Below, in pieces: positions 53,277-62,187 of a stretch of DNA of 64,000 bases. The stretch's first letter is position 1, and each line of letters starts with the position of its first letter. Source of the stretch: Pontibacter coccineus (GTDB taxonomy: Bacteria; Bacteroidota; Bacteroidia; Cytophagales; Hymenobacteraceae); NCBI RefSeq assembly GCF_030546575.1, contig NZ_JAUOTN010000004.1:496001-560000 (forward strand), given 5' to 3'. Under the pieces are notes generated by a model. That model saw only the letters and a list, made by a program, of their open reading frames with translations, searched no databases and was not told the origin of the DNA. A program made the position numbers and the translations under genes.

Positions 53277-54296
53277 ATGAACAAACTATTAAAGCTGTCT
53301 TCCTTCGCTTTGGCGGTGGTACTGCTTGCGAGTTGTGGGTTAAGAAGAGGACCGCAAGGCGACCTAGTGGGCGCAGAGGATCGACCAGACTACAATCCAC
53401 AGGCTGTACCTTACGGCATGATTGCCGCTCCGGGCGGAACTTTCCACATGGGTCAGGCAGATCAGGATATAGCGGCCACTATGGCGAACCTCAACAAGCA
53501 GGTAACAATAGGCGGCTTCTATATGGACGAAACCGAGATCACCAACAACGAATACCGTCAGTTTATTGAAGTAATGGTCAATGACTCGATCGATGTTCTA
53601 GGTGAAGACTTCGTGATGACAAGCCTATACCCTGACACCACCGTTTGGGTGCGCGACTTTACCTACCACATGGGCGATCCCTTGATGGAATACTATTTCT
53701 CTCACCCGGCATTTGATGAATATCCGGTGGTGGGTGTAAACTGGTTTGCGGCTAAATATTTCTCTGACTGGAGAACGAAGCATAAGAACCAGGCCAATGC
53801 CGATAATGGCATGGCGCCAATGCCGCAATTCCGCCTGCCTTCTGAGGCGGAGTGGGAGTACGCAGCAAGAGGCGGCCGTGATATGTCTACCTACCCTTGG
53901 GGCGGTCCATACCTGCGCAACGCCAAAGGCTGTCTGCTGGCAAACTTCAAGCCGGGCCGTGGTGACTACTACAGCGATGGCTTTACCTACACAGCTCCTG
54001 TAGCCCAGTTCTTCCCGAACGACTTTGGCCTGTACGACATGGCCGGTAACGTATCTGAGTGGTGCGAAGACGCCTACGCTGACGCTACTGTTCCGATTAC
54101 CTGGGACTTGAACCCCGTTTACTATGATGATAACGAGCCTCGCAAAGTAGTGAGAGGCGGCTCCTGGAAAGATATTGCATACTTCCTCGAAACTGGTACC
54201 CGTAACTTCGAATATCAGGACTCAGCCAGGTCATACATCGGTTTCCGTAACGCGATGATTTACCTGGGACGCTCTTCTGGAAGAGAGTTCAGATAG
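53277..54296 (+). CDS. gldK: Gliding motility/T9SS lipoprotein GldK (PorK)
   Basis: A 339-residue lipoprotein of the inner face of the outer membrane, where it forms a ring with GldN. Lipobox LLASC is at residues 18-22. The body is an FGE-sulfatase fold: PGGTFHMGQADQDIAATM, GFYMDETEITNNEYRQFIEVM, PVVGVNWFAAKYFSDW, LPSEAEWEYAARGG, DMAGNVSEWCED and VVRGGSWKD. The formylglycine-generating activity itself is not expected in GldK. It is the first gene of the gldKLMN unit with a consensus promoter 60 bases upstream. Confidence 0.95.
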   Translation: MNKLLKLSSFALAVVLLASCGLRRGPQGDLVGAEDRPDYNPQAVPYGMIAAPGGTFHMGQADQDIAATMANLNKQVTIGGFYMDETEITNNEYRQFIEVMVNDSIDVLGEDFVMTSLYPDTTVWVRDFTYHMGDPLMEYYFSHPAFDEYPVVGVNWFAAKYFSDWRTKHKNQANADNGMAPMPQFRLPSEAEWEYAARGGRDMSTYPWGGPYLRNAKGCLLANFKPGRGDYYSDGFTYTAPVAQFFPNDFGLYDMAGNVSEWCEDAYADATVPITWDLNPVYYDDNEPRKVVRGGSWKDIAYFLETGTRNFEYQDSARSYIGFRNAMIYLGRSSGREFR

Positions 54297-54372
54297 TCCA
54301 CAGAAGTGTTCTGACAGTTAAAAACTTAACAATTTAATACCCAATCGTTCACATTTAATTTTTGAAAACAAA

Positions 54373-55173
54373 ATGAGCAAAGCTAGAGGTCGCAGTTTCT
54401 TGTACGACGTGTTGATGCCCAAAGTGTATGGCCTTGGCGCCGCAGTCGTAATTATCGGAGCATTGTTTAAAATTCAGCACTGGCCAGGTGCCGACATCAT
54501 GCTGATCGTAGGTCTTGGTACAGAGGCCGTGATCTTCGCGCTGAGTGCATTCCAGCCACAGCCACACGATCCGGATTGGGCAAGAGTATACCCACAACTG
54601 GCTGATGACTATTCAGGTGAGGCACTTATCCCAACAACAGCTTCAAACAACAACACTTCCGTTACAAAGGAGCTTGACAAAATGATGCGTGACGCTGACA
54701 TTACGCCAGCCACTATCAACACACTGGGCCTAGGCCTGAACAGACTGAGCGAAACAGCTGCACAAATGGCTGACCTGAGCCAGGCTACAGCTGCTACTAA
54801 TGAGTATGGCGTACGCGTGAAAGCTGCCGGCGACGAGCTGGGCCGCATCACCGAGGCTTACTCTGCAACAGCAGATGCACTGTCTAAAATGGCAGTTGCT
54901 ACCAATGATACACAAGAGTATCATACCCAGGTACAGAGCATGACAAGAAACTTAGGTGCTTTAAATGCTGTTTACGAAATGGAGCTTCAGGATGCTAACA
55001 ACCACCTGAAAGCAATGAACAAGTTCTACGGAAACCTGAGCATGGCCATGGAAAACCTGACCGATGCCAGCAAAGACACGGAGCAGTTCAAGCAAGAGGT
55101 TTCTAAACTGACGCATAACCTACACTCACTGAACACAGTGTACGGTAACATGCTGACAGCCATGAAAGGTTAA
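54373..55173 (+). CDS. gldL: Gliding motility/T9SS inner-membrane motor protein GldL (PorL)
   Basis: A 266-residue inner-membrane protein. Two membrane helices lie near residues 15-35 (VYGLGAAVVIIGALFKIQHW) and 39-58 (ADIMLIVGLGTEAVIFALSA); the conserved glutamate in the second (GTEAVIF) is the proton-path candidate of the GldLM motor. The rest is a long cytoplasmic helical region (KELDKMMRDADITPATINTL, LDAVYEMEL-like segments) ending TVYGNMLTAMKG. It follows gldK by 76 bases and precedes gldM by 51. Confidence 0.95.
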   Translation: MSKARGRSFLYDVLMPKVYGLGAAVVIIGALFKIQHWPGADIMLIVGLGTEAVIFALSAFQPQPHDPDWARVYPQLADDYSGEALIPTTASNNNTSVTKELDKMMRDADITPATINTLGLGLNRLSETAAQMADLSQATAATNEYGVRVKAAGDELGRITEAYSATADALSKMAVATNDTQEYHTQVQSMTRNLGALNAVYEMELQDANNHLKAMNKFYGNLSMAMENLTDASKDTEQFKQEVSKLTHNLHSLNTVYGNMLTAMKG

Positions 55174-55224
55174 TTGCGCATCATTTCCTAAATCAACAAG
55201 AAAACAACAGTAACTAAGTAGAAA

Positions 55225-56823
55225 ATGGCTGGAGGAAAAGAGACACCACGGCAGAAGATGATCGGTATGATGTACCTGGTACTGACCGCACTTCTCGCCC
55301 TGCAAGTGAACTCTGCTATCCTGTTAAAGTTTCAGTTTATTGATGAAAGTCTTAAGGACGTCAACAATAAAACGCAAGCTGACAATAGCGGAGTTGTAAC
55401 GAATATTAAATCCAAGGTCAGCGAAGGTGGTAACCGAGACAAAGACAAAAATGTTTTGGCGAGCGCTAACGCTGTTAGAAAAGGGACAGGAGAACTGGTA
55501 GAGTATATCCGCGGTCTTCGCGAAACCCTGATTCAGAAAACAGGTGGTGAGAACGAAGAGAAAACCGGTTATGCAAACCCTAGTGCTGAGGACCTGGTTG
55601 CTATTACAATGATTGGACCTTCTAGTGCTAAAAACGGTGCGGCTTACGAGCTGGAGCAGCGTTTGAACAACTACGCAAAGTTCATGAAGCAGTATAACCC
55701 AAACATGCCAGCCATCCTGGCACGTGACGGAAAGACTGACCCAATGGCTTCTAAAGACCGTAGCCAGCGCAACAAAGACTTCGCTCAGCTGAACTTCGAA
55801 GCTACCCCACTGGTAGCAGCACTGGCAACACTTTCTCAGAAAGAAGCCGAAGTTTTGAAGTACGAAGCCGATGCCCTGCAGAACCTGGCCCAGAGAGTTG
55901 GTGCTGACATCATCAAGTTCGAGAAGATCTTCGCGATGGCACGTGCTGAGTCAAAGACAGTAGCTGCTGGTACCAAGTATAAGGCTGATATGTTTATCGC
56001 TGCTTCATCTGACGCTATCACGCCAAAGATGACATTCCAGGGTAAGCCAATCAACGTAGTAGACGGCAAAGGTCAGATTGAATTCACAGCTGCCGCTAAC
56101 AACTACGACGCTGACGGTAACTCTAAGCAGACCTGGAAAGGTCAGGTGATCATCGACAAAAACGGTGAGCAGGAAGTACTGGACGTAACAGAAGAGTACA
56201 TCGTAGCGAAGCCAGTTATTCAGGTACAGTCTGCCGCAGTGCAGGCCCTATACCTGGGTTGTGCGAACGAACTGAACGTGCAGGTGCCAGCACTGGGTGC
56301 TGTTTACGATCCTAGCTTCTCTGCTTCTGGTGGTTCTGCCATCAAAGGAGCTAAGAAAGGTCAGGTAACGATTATTCCAACTACTACTGAAGTGAAGCTT
56401 AACGTAAGCAGCGGTGGTAATGCAATCGGTTCTGAAACATTCAAAGTTCGTCCGGTGCCAAGACCATCTCTGCAAACTGTAGTGAATGGCAGACCAGTAG
56501 ACCAGAAGAGAGGTTTGCCAGCTCAGGGCATCAGATCAGTTGAGATACAGGCGATCGCTGACGAAGGCTTCAAGCAATTTTTGCCACAAGAAGCACGTTA
56601 TAGAGTAACGAAGTGGAGAGCATTCCTGGTTAGAGGTTCAAACCCAGTAGACCAGGCTGAATTCTCAAGCCCAACTGGCGACCTGAGTCGTTTTGCAGCG
56701 AAAGCTGGTAAAGGCGACCGCGTAACCATCGAGGTACTGGAAGTGAAGCGTTTGAACTATCAGGGATCGCCAGTTGATGCGAAACCGACAGGCGACGGTA
56801 TTTTCACTATACCACTTAACTAA
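55225..56823 (+). CDS. gldM: Gliding motility/T9SS motor shaft protein GldM (PorM)
   Basis: A 532-residue protein with one N-terminal membrane helix (MIGMMYLVLTALLALQVN, about 13-30) that packs with GldL. A large periplasmic part is built of successive domains; the helical D1 begins LLKFQFIDESLKDVNNKT, and the beta-rich later domains include SKNGAAYELEQRLNNY and YRVTKWRAFLVRGSNPVD near the end. GldL and GldM form the rotary motor that energises type IX secretion and gliding. Length is typical. Confidence 0.95.
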   Translation: MAGGKETPRQKMIGMMYLVLTALLALQVNSAILLKFQFIDESLKDVNNKTQADNSGVVTNIKSKVSEGGNRDKDKNVLASANAVRKGTGELVEYIRGLRETLIQKTGGENEEKTGYANPSAEDLVAITMIGPSSAKNGAAYELEQRLNNYAKFMKQYNPNMPAILARDGKTDPMASKDRSQRNKDFAQLNFEATPLVAALATLSQKEAEVLKYEADALQNLAQRVGADIIKFEKIFAMARAESKTVAAGTKYKADMFIAASSDAITPKMTFQGKPINVVDGKGQIEFTAAANNYDADGNSKQTWKGQVIIDKNGEQEVLDVTEEYIVAKPVIQVQSAAVQALYLGCANELNVQVPALGAVYDPSFSASGGSAIKGAKKGQVTIIPTTTEVKLNVSSGGNAIGSETFKVRPVPRPSLQTVVNGRPVDQKRGLPAQGIRSVEIQAIADEGFKQFLPQEARYRVTKWRAFLVRGSNPVDQAEFSSPTGDLSRFAAKAGKGDRVTIEVLEVKRLNYQGSPVDAKPTGDGIFTIPLN

Positions 56824-56848
56824 TCAAGATTAGAAGCTTACAAGGAGT

Positions 56849-57706
56849 ATGAAACTTATCAAAGTAATAGGTGTAGCAGCTGGTATGATGCTCTCTTACG
56901 GAGCAGTAGCACAGCAAGTGTCTACCACGCAGTCCAGTAATCCATCAGCAAGACCTATTCCGGAGTCTGATGTATTGTTTAAGAAAACGGTTTGGCGTAA
57001 GATCGACTTGCGCGAAAAACAAAACAGACCTTTGTTTTCTGAAAACAGAGAGATCACCAAAGTTTTGATCGATGCTGTAAAAAGCGGCGAGTTGGTGGCC
57101 TATAAGACAGACTCTGTAAATGTACCGTTATCCAGAGAGGAGTTCCTCGCAAACATGACCGGCAAAGACATGGGCGGTGGTTTGACAGAAGAGGAAATCG
57201 CAGCTGGTTTCGGTCAGGAAGAGGAAGACGATGATGCCTGGGGTGCTGCCCTTGGTACAACTGCTACACAAGAGACTGGTCCTGTAAGCAACGAATTTTT
57301 TGCAAAGCAGCTATACCTGCTGGAGATGAAAGAGAACGTTGTGTTCGACAAGAAGCGCTCCCGTATGTACCACGACATTCAGACGATCAGCATTAAAGTT
57401 CCTGCAACGCTTAACCCACTGGGTTTTGAGCAGACAGTAGGTAGCTTTAAAATGAGCGATCTGGTGAAAGTTTTCAGAAACAATCCGGAGACTGCTATCT
57501 GGTACAACGCGCAGAACGATGCACAGCACAAGAACCTGGCTGATGCGTTCGATCTGTGGTTGTTCAGCTCTTACATCACTAAAATATCTAACCCGAACGA
57601 CAGAGCTTTGGGTGATATCTATGGTGGCGGTAAAAAAGGCCTGTTAGCCGCTCAGGAAGCGCTTGAAGCGTTGATTGAGTACGAGTACAGCCTGTGGAGC
57701 TACTAA
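56849..57706 (+). CDS. gldN: Gliding motility/T9SS protein GldN (PorN)
   Basis: A 285-residue periplasmic protein with a signal peptide (VIGVAAGMMLSYGAVAQQ). The body shows DVLFKKTVWRKIDLREKQNRPLF, ITKVLIDAVKSGELVAYKTD and YLLEMKENVVFDKKRSRMYHDIQTISI, characteristic of GldN/PorN, which pairs with GldK in the outer-membrane ring. It ends LEALIEYEYSLWSY. It is the last gene of the unit, 25 bases after gldM, with a 16-bp-stem terminator following. Confidence 0.95.
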   Translation: MKLIKVIGVAAGMMLSYGAVAQQVSTTQSSNPSARPIPESDVLFKKTVWRKIDLREKQNRPLFSENREITKVLIDAVKSGELVAYKTDSVNVPLSREEFLANMTGKDMGGGLTEEEIAAGFGQEEEDDDAWGAALGTTATQETGPVSNEFFAKQLYLLEMKENVVFDKKRSRMYHDIQTISIKVPATLNPLGFEQTVGSFKMSDLVKVFRNNPETAIWYNAQNDAQHKNLADAFDLWLFSSYITKISNPNDRALGDIYGGGKKGLLAAQEALEALIEYEYSLWSY

Positions 57707-57721
57707 TTGTAAGACAATCAT

Positions 57722-57757
57722 AAAAAGGGGGAGATCTGAAAAGATCTCCCCCTTTTT
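57722..57757 (+). terminator. Terminator of the gld operon
   Basis: AAAAAGGGGGAGATCT pairs perfectly with AGATCTCCCCCTTTTT (16 bp) around a stable GAAA tetraloop, followed by further T. Confidence 0.9.
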
Positions 57758-57802
57758 TGTTTCAGGCCAAGAGCCTGGAAATTACAAAACAGGTGGAAAT
57801 TG

Positions 57803-57833
57803 TTTTATAGGAAATGAATCGCGTCTATATTTG
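57803..57833 (+). promoter_or_regulatory. Orphan promoter without a downstream gene
   Basis: TTTT at 57803-57806 and TATATTTG at 57826-57833 are 19 bases apart, close to consensus, pointing away from gldN. The 200 bases that follow hold only frames of under ten codons on the plus strand before reaching the convergent uvrC. A hairpin AGCTATCT/AGATAGCT spans about 57972-58028. It could drive a small RNA antisense to the uvrC 3' end. Confidence 0.45.
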
Positions 57834-58043
57834 CCAGCTTAGGCCAGAGCAAGATGTTAATCAATGCTGGTCAGGTATAGCTAATGGAGTGATCCTTCTA
57901 AAAGAGAAATAAAGCTGTCAGAAAGTGGTGCCGGAAAATCGTGGAGCAATTTAGGATGAGAGGCAGAACAAGAAGCTATCTATAAAAATACCTGAGGTTT
58001 CATTAAGGTATAAAAAGAGAAGATAGCTCATTCAAGAATCCTC

Positions 58044-59867
58044 TTATGAACTGGCTGTCTCCCCCGAACCATGAAAATAGTCAAAAAGAATTTGCGCTTT
58101 GCGCTGGCCTACCTCCACTGTTAACTCTGCCAGCGAGAGTTCTTTGAGCTTCTTAACGGACCTGTATTTCTGAAGCAGTGCATCGGCAGTCGTGGGGCCT
58201 ATACCTTTCACCTCTGTCAGCTCCGTCTTAAGTGTGCCTGCATCACGGCGGGAGCGGTGGAAGGTGATGGCAAAACGGTGTGCTTCATTACGCAGGCGCT
58301 GAATCAGTTTAAGGGACTCTGACTTTTTATCAATGTAAAGCGGCAATTTATCACCCGGGTAAAAGATTTCTTCCAGCCGCTTGGCTATACCTACAATCGC
58401 TATCTTACCCCAAAGATCGAGGTCTTTCAGCGCCTTCACGGCAAAACTGAGTTGGCCTTTACCACCATCGATAATAATCAGTTGCGGCAGTGGTTGGTTC
58501 TCTTCTATAAGTCGCTTGTAGCGACGGGTGACAATCTCGTACATCGACTCAAAGTCATTGGGACCAACGACAGACTTGATATGAAAGTGGCGGTAGTCCT
58601 TTTTGCTTGGCTTGCCGTTTTTAAAGCACACCATTGATGCAACCGGATTATCCCCCTGAAAGTTGGAGTTGTCGAAGCATTCGATCTGGCGGGGAAGTTC
58701 TGTCAGCCGAAGGTCCTTTTTTAACGTCTCTAACACGCGAACTTCGCGTTGCTCACTCAGACCTTTATTCTGCTCCTGTCGGCCTTCCCTCTCTTTGCGC
58801 AAGTACATGGCATTCTTCAGCGAAAGGTTCAGGAGCTTTCGCTTATCGCCTATCTGAGGTTGCGTGATTGTAATGTTATCCAGCGGAAGCGTTAGCTCAA
58901 TGTTGGTGATGATCTCACGAGAGGTACTCTCGAACTCATGCCGCAGCTGCACGATGACAGTAGCAAGCAGCTCTTCATCACTTTCATCCAGCTTCTTGTG
59001 TAGCTCTAAGGATTGCGTCTGAATAATGGAGCCATTCATGACTTTGAGGTAGTTCACAAAAGCGCACTTCTCATTAGAGGTGATCGAAAAGACATCGATG
59101 TTCGAAAGCGTGTTGCTTACTACGGTGGACTTAGCCTGGTAGTCTTCCAGTAGATCAAGCTTCTGCTTGTAGCGATGTGCCTGCTCATATTGATAATCCG
59201 CCGCTGCCTCGGCCATACGTTCTTTGAAATAAGTCTTAGCGATGGACAGGTTTCCTGAGAGGATGTTTCTGATCTGAGAAATGTATTGGTTATAAGTTGT
59301 CTCGTCGATCAGATCCTCGCATGGACCTTTGCAGTTGCCGATATGATACTCCAGGCATACCTTAAACTTGCCGGCGGCAATATTCTCTGGCGACAGGTTA
59401 TAAGTGCAGGTACGCAAAGGGTATAAGGTCCGGATAAGATCCAGTACGATGTGCATGGTCGTGCCACTTGGGTAAGGACCAAAGTAGCGGGAGCCATCAT
59501 TGATCTTATTCCGCGTGCTGATCACTCTCGGAAAACGCTCGTTCACAATGCAAATGTAGGGATAAGTCTTCCCGTCTTTGAGCAGGATATTGTACTTGGG
59601 CTGGTACTGCTTGATGAGGTTATTTTCCAGCAAAAAAGCATCAGCCTCCGTGTCCACAATGGTGAACTCGATATCCTTGATCCTGGAGATGAGCTTCAGC
59701 GTCTTTTTATTATGCTGGGCAGAGCGATTGAAATAGGAGCTGACACGCTTCCTGATATCAATCGCTTTGCCTACATAAATGATGCCCTCGTCATCAAAAA
59801 ACTTATAAATGCCCGGTTTATGTGGTAAATGGGAAATCTTCTCCCGCAGCTTCTCGTTTGCAGCCAT
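58044..59867 (-). CDS. uvrC: Excinuclease ABC subunit C
   Basis: A 607-residue nuclease that makes both cuts in nucleotide excision repair. The GIY-YIG domain (about 13-90) has PGIYKFFDDEGIIYVGKAIDIRKRV with Tyr, Arg and Lys in place, and the Cys-rich part has CLEYHIGNCKGPCEDL. The UVR domain (MAEAAADYQYEQAHRYKQKLD) contacts UvrB. The C-terminal RNase H-like half has CFDNSNFQGDNPVASMVCF and VVGPNDFESMYEIVTRRYKR, then IIDGGKGQLSFAVKAL. A helix-hairpin-helix tail (KGIGPTTADALLQKY) closes it. It follows pbp1A by 12 bases. Confidence 0.96.
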   Translation of the reverse strand: MAANEKLREKISHLPHKPGIYKFFDDEGIIYVGKAIDIRKRVSSYFNRSAQHNKKTLKLISRIKDIEFTIVDTEADAFLLENNLIKQYQPKYNILLKDGKTYPYICIVNERFPRVISTRNKINDGSRYFGPYPSGTTMHIVLDLIRTLYPLRTCTYNLSPENIAAGKFKVCLEYHIGNCKGPCEDLIDETTYNQYISQIRNILSGNLSIAKTYFKERMAEAAADYQYEQAHRYKQKLDLLEDYQAKSTVVSNTLSNIDVFSITSNEKCAFVNYLKVMNGSIIQTQSLELHKKLDESDEELLATVIVQLRHEFESTSREIITNIELTLPLDNITITQPQIGDKRKLLNLSLKNAMYLRKEREGRQEQNKGLSEQREVRVLETLKKDLRLTELPRQIECFDNSNFQGDNPVASMVCFKNGKPSKKDYRHFHIKSVVGPNDFESMYEIVTRRYKRLIEENQPLPQLIIIDGGKGQLSFAVKALKDLDLWGKIAIVGIAKRLEEIFYPGDKLPLYIDKKSESLKLIQRLRNEAHRFAITFHRSRRDAGTLKTELTEVKGIGPTTADALLQKYRSVKKLKELSLAELTVEVGQRKAQILFDYFHGSGETASS

Positions 59868-59879
59868 GCGTCATTTTCA

Positions 59880-62186
59880 TTAGAAAGCATCTAAGTCGAT
59901 CGGGGCAGGAACCTGATAAAACTCATCTTGCTGCGAAGAGTCTACCGGCATGCCGTTGTTATACTTAGCGCAATCTAATTCTACCGATAAAGGCGTAGAA
60001 GGTTTAGGGAATGGGTCTTTTGATCTTTCCAGCGATTTGTCGGCGTATACCTTCTGCATGAAGTTACCATAGATCGGCATTGCCAGTTTATTACCCTGGC
60101 CCAACGCGATGGTACGGAAGTGAATAGAGCGGTCGTCGCCGCCCACCCAGGCACCAGCTACCAGATCCGGGGTGATCCCCATGAACCAGGCATCCGAGTA
60201 GTTTTGGGTCGTACCCGTCTTACCACCAATCTCGTTTTTGAGTCCGTTGCGGTGGCGCAGGCCGTAGTAGGCAGTACCTCCCGGCTCAGCAGCCGCTTTC
60301 AGCATGTGCACCATCATATAGGCGGTTTCTTCGCTGAGCGCATCAACCGTCTTTGGCACAAATTCGTGCAGCACGTTACCGTGCTTGTCTTCAATACGGG
60401 TAATGAAGTTCGGCTCTATCCAGGTACCGCTGTTCACGTAAGTACCGTAAGCACCCACCATATCAAACAAAGTCACGTCGTTTACACCCAGTGCAAGCGA
60501 AGGATTTGCCTCCAGCGGTGTAGTGATACCCATGCGCTTGGCCGTTTTAACCAGTGTTTCAGCTCCCAGCTTGTTCACCAGGAAGGCAGAGATCGAGTTG
60601 ATAGACTTTGCCATCGCATTGCGCAGCGTGAACTTCTCGCCGGAGAACTTATTGTCGGCGTTGTTCGGACACCACATCGTGCCATCACCCAAAGGGATGC
60701 ATACCTGTGTGTCGAGCGTTTCGTAGCACGGGTAGTAGCCATTCTCGATAGCGGCCGTGTACAGGAATGGCTTAAAAACAGAGCCTGGCTGGCGGGCACC
60801 CTGTTTCACGTGGTCGTACTTGAAGTGCTTGTAATTGATACCGCCTACCCAAGCCTTGATGTGGCCCGTTTGCGGCTCCATAGCCATAAAACCAGTCTGC
60901 AGGTAGTGCTTATAATGCTTGAGCGAGTCAAGTGGACTCATTTGAACTTCCTTCTCACCATCATAAGTAAAGATGGTCATCGGGATTTTCTTGTTCAGGT
61001 AATAGTTGATGGAATCCTGGTTGCCATCGAACTGTCTGTTCAGGTTACGGTAGCGGTCCGTACGCTTAATGGCAGTCTGCAGATAGTTCGGGATTTCCTT
61101 GCCCTGGCGATCAATCCAGGGGTTGCGGCCTTTCCAGTGGGAGAAGAACTCTTTCTGACGATCCTTCATGTGCTCCTCCACTGCCTGCTCGGCATAGGTC
61201 TGCATGCGCGAGTCGATGGTGGTATAGATTTTCAAACCATCTGCATACAGGTCATAACCGTTCTCGCGGCACCACTTCAGCAAAAATTTACTGGCTTCGG
61301 TACGGAAATAAGGTGCCAGCCCCACGTTTTGGTTTTCAACACGGTACTTTAGTGCGATATCAGTTTCCTTCAGGCTGTCGAACTCAGCCTGCGTCATATA
61401 GCCGTACTTCACCATCTGCGAAAGCACCACGTTGCGGCGATGCTTCGAGTTCTCCGGGTTGAATTTCGGGCTATAGAAGTTGGGGTTCTTGAACAGACCT
61501 ACCAGCACAGCCGACTCTTGTACCTCCAGGTCCTTTGCATCCTTACCAAAAAACGTCTTCGAAGCCGATTGTATGCCAAAGGCGTTGCTACCAAACTCGA
61601 AGATGTTGAGGTACATGGTCATGATCTCCTGCTTGGTGTAGGATTGCTCCAGCTTCACGGCCATGATCCACTCTTTTGTTTTATGGATCAGCGTACGGAA
61701 ACCCGGCTTGTCGTTGAGGTAGCCGTTGTTGAGCTCTTCGCCACGGGTGCGGAACAGGTTTTTGGCCAACTGCTGTGTAATGGTACTGCCACCACCTTTT
61801 GAAGAGCCGATCATCAGAGAGCCGGCCACGCGTGCCATCGCCTCAGGGTCTATACCGGAGTGCTCCTCAAAACGAATATCCTCTGTTGCCATCAGGGCGT
61901 GCACAAAGTTCTCAGGGAGGTCCGCAAACTCAATCGGGGTGCGGTTTTCACGGAAGTACTTGCCCAGTTCCTTGTTGTCGGCTGAGTAAAGCACGGAAGA
62001 AAGGGCGCTTTTCGGGTTCTCGAGCGAACGCATGTTTGGCAGGTCCCCGAACAAATTCAGGAAGTTGATGCTGACCGCATAAATGTACAGTATGAACACA
62101 GCCAGGCCACTCAGGAAAAGCAGCCAGAGTGTGGAAATGATCTTGGGGAATACCGTTTTTGGTTTTGGGCGGGTGGTTGTTGCCAT
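59880..62186 (-). CDS. Penicillin-binding protein 1A (bifunctional transglycosylase/transpeptidase)
   Basis: A 768-residue class A PBP that polymerises and cross-links peptidoglycan. One N-terminal membrane helix (IISTLWLLFLSGLAVFILYIYAV) is followed by the GT51 domain with ATEDIRFEEHSGIDPEAMARV and GGGSTITQQLAKNLFRTRGE. The transpeptidase domain has GSVFKPFLYT (S-x-x-K, Ser near 474), SINS (SxN) and GGKTGTTQNYSDAWF (KTGT). It starts two bases after the stop of the porW/sprE-like gene and precedes uvrC by 12 bases, so the three are probably cotranscribed. Confidence 0.94.
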   Translation of the reverse strand: MATTTRPKPKTVFPKIISTLWLLFLSGLAVFILYIYAVSINFLNLFGDLPNMRSLENPKSALSSVLYSADNKELGKYFRENRTPIEFADLPENFVHALMATEDIRFEEHSGIDPEAMARVAGSLMIGSSKGGGSTITQQLAKNLFRTRGEELNNGYLNDKPGFRTLIHKTKEWIMAVKLEQSYTKQEIMTMYLNIFEFGSNAFGIQSASKTFFGKDAKDLEVQESAVLVGLFKNPNFYSPKFNPENSKHRRNVVLSQMVKYGYMTQAEFDSLKETDIALKYRVENQNVGLAPYFRTEASKFLLKWCRENGYDLYADGLKIYTTIDSRMQTYAEQAVEEHMKDRQKEFFSHWKGRNPWIDRQGKEIPNYLQTAIKRTDRYRNLNRQFDGNQDSINYYLNKKIPMTIFTYDGEKEVQMSPLDSLKHYKHYLQTGFMAMEPQTGHIKAWVGGINYKHFKYDHVKQGARQPGSVFKPFLYTAAIENGYYPCYETLDTQVCIPLGDGTMWCPNNADNKFSGEKFTLRNAMAKSINSISAFLVNKLGAETLVKTAKRMGITTPLEANPSLALGVNDVTLFDMVGAYGTYVNSGTWIEPNFITRIEDKHGNVLHEFVPKTVDALSEETAYMMVHMLKAAAEPGGTAYYGLRHRNGLKNEIGGKTGTTQNYSDAWFMGITPDLVAGAWVGGDDRSIHFRTIALGQGNKLAMPIYGNFMQKVYADKSLERSKDPFPKPSTPLSVELDCAKYNNGMPVDSSQQDEFYQVPAPIDLDAF

Positions 62187-62187
62187 G

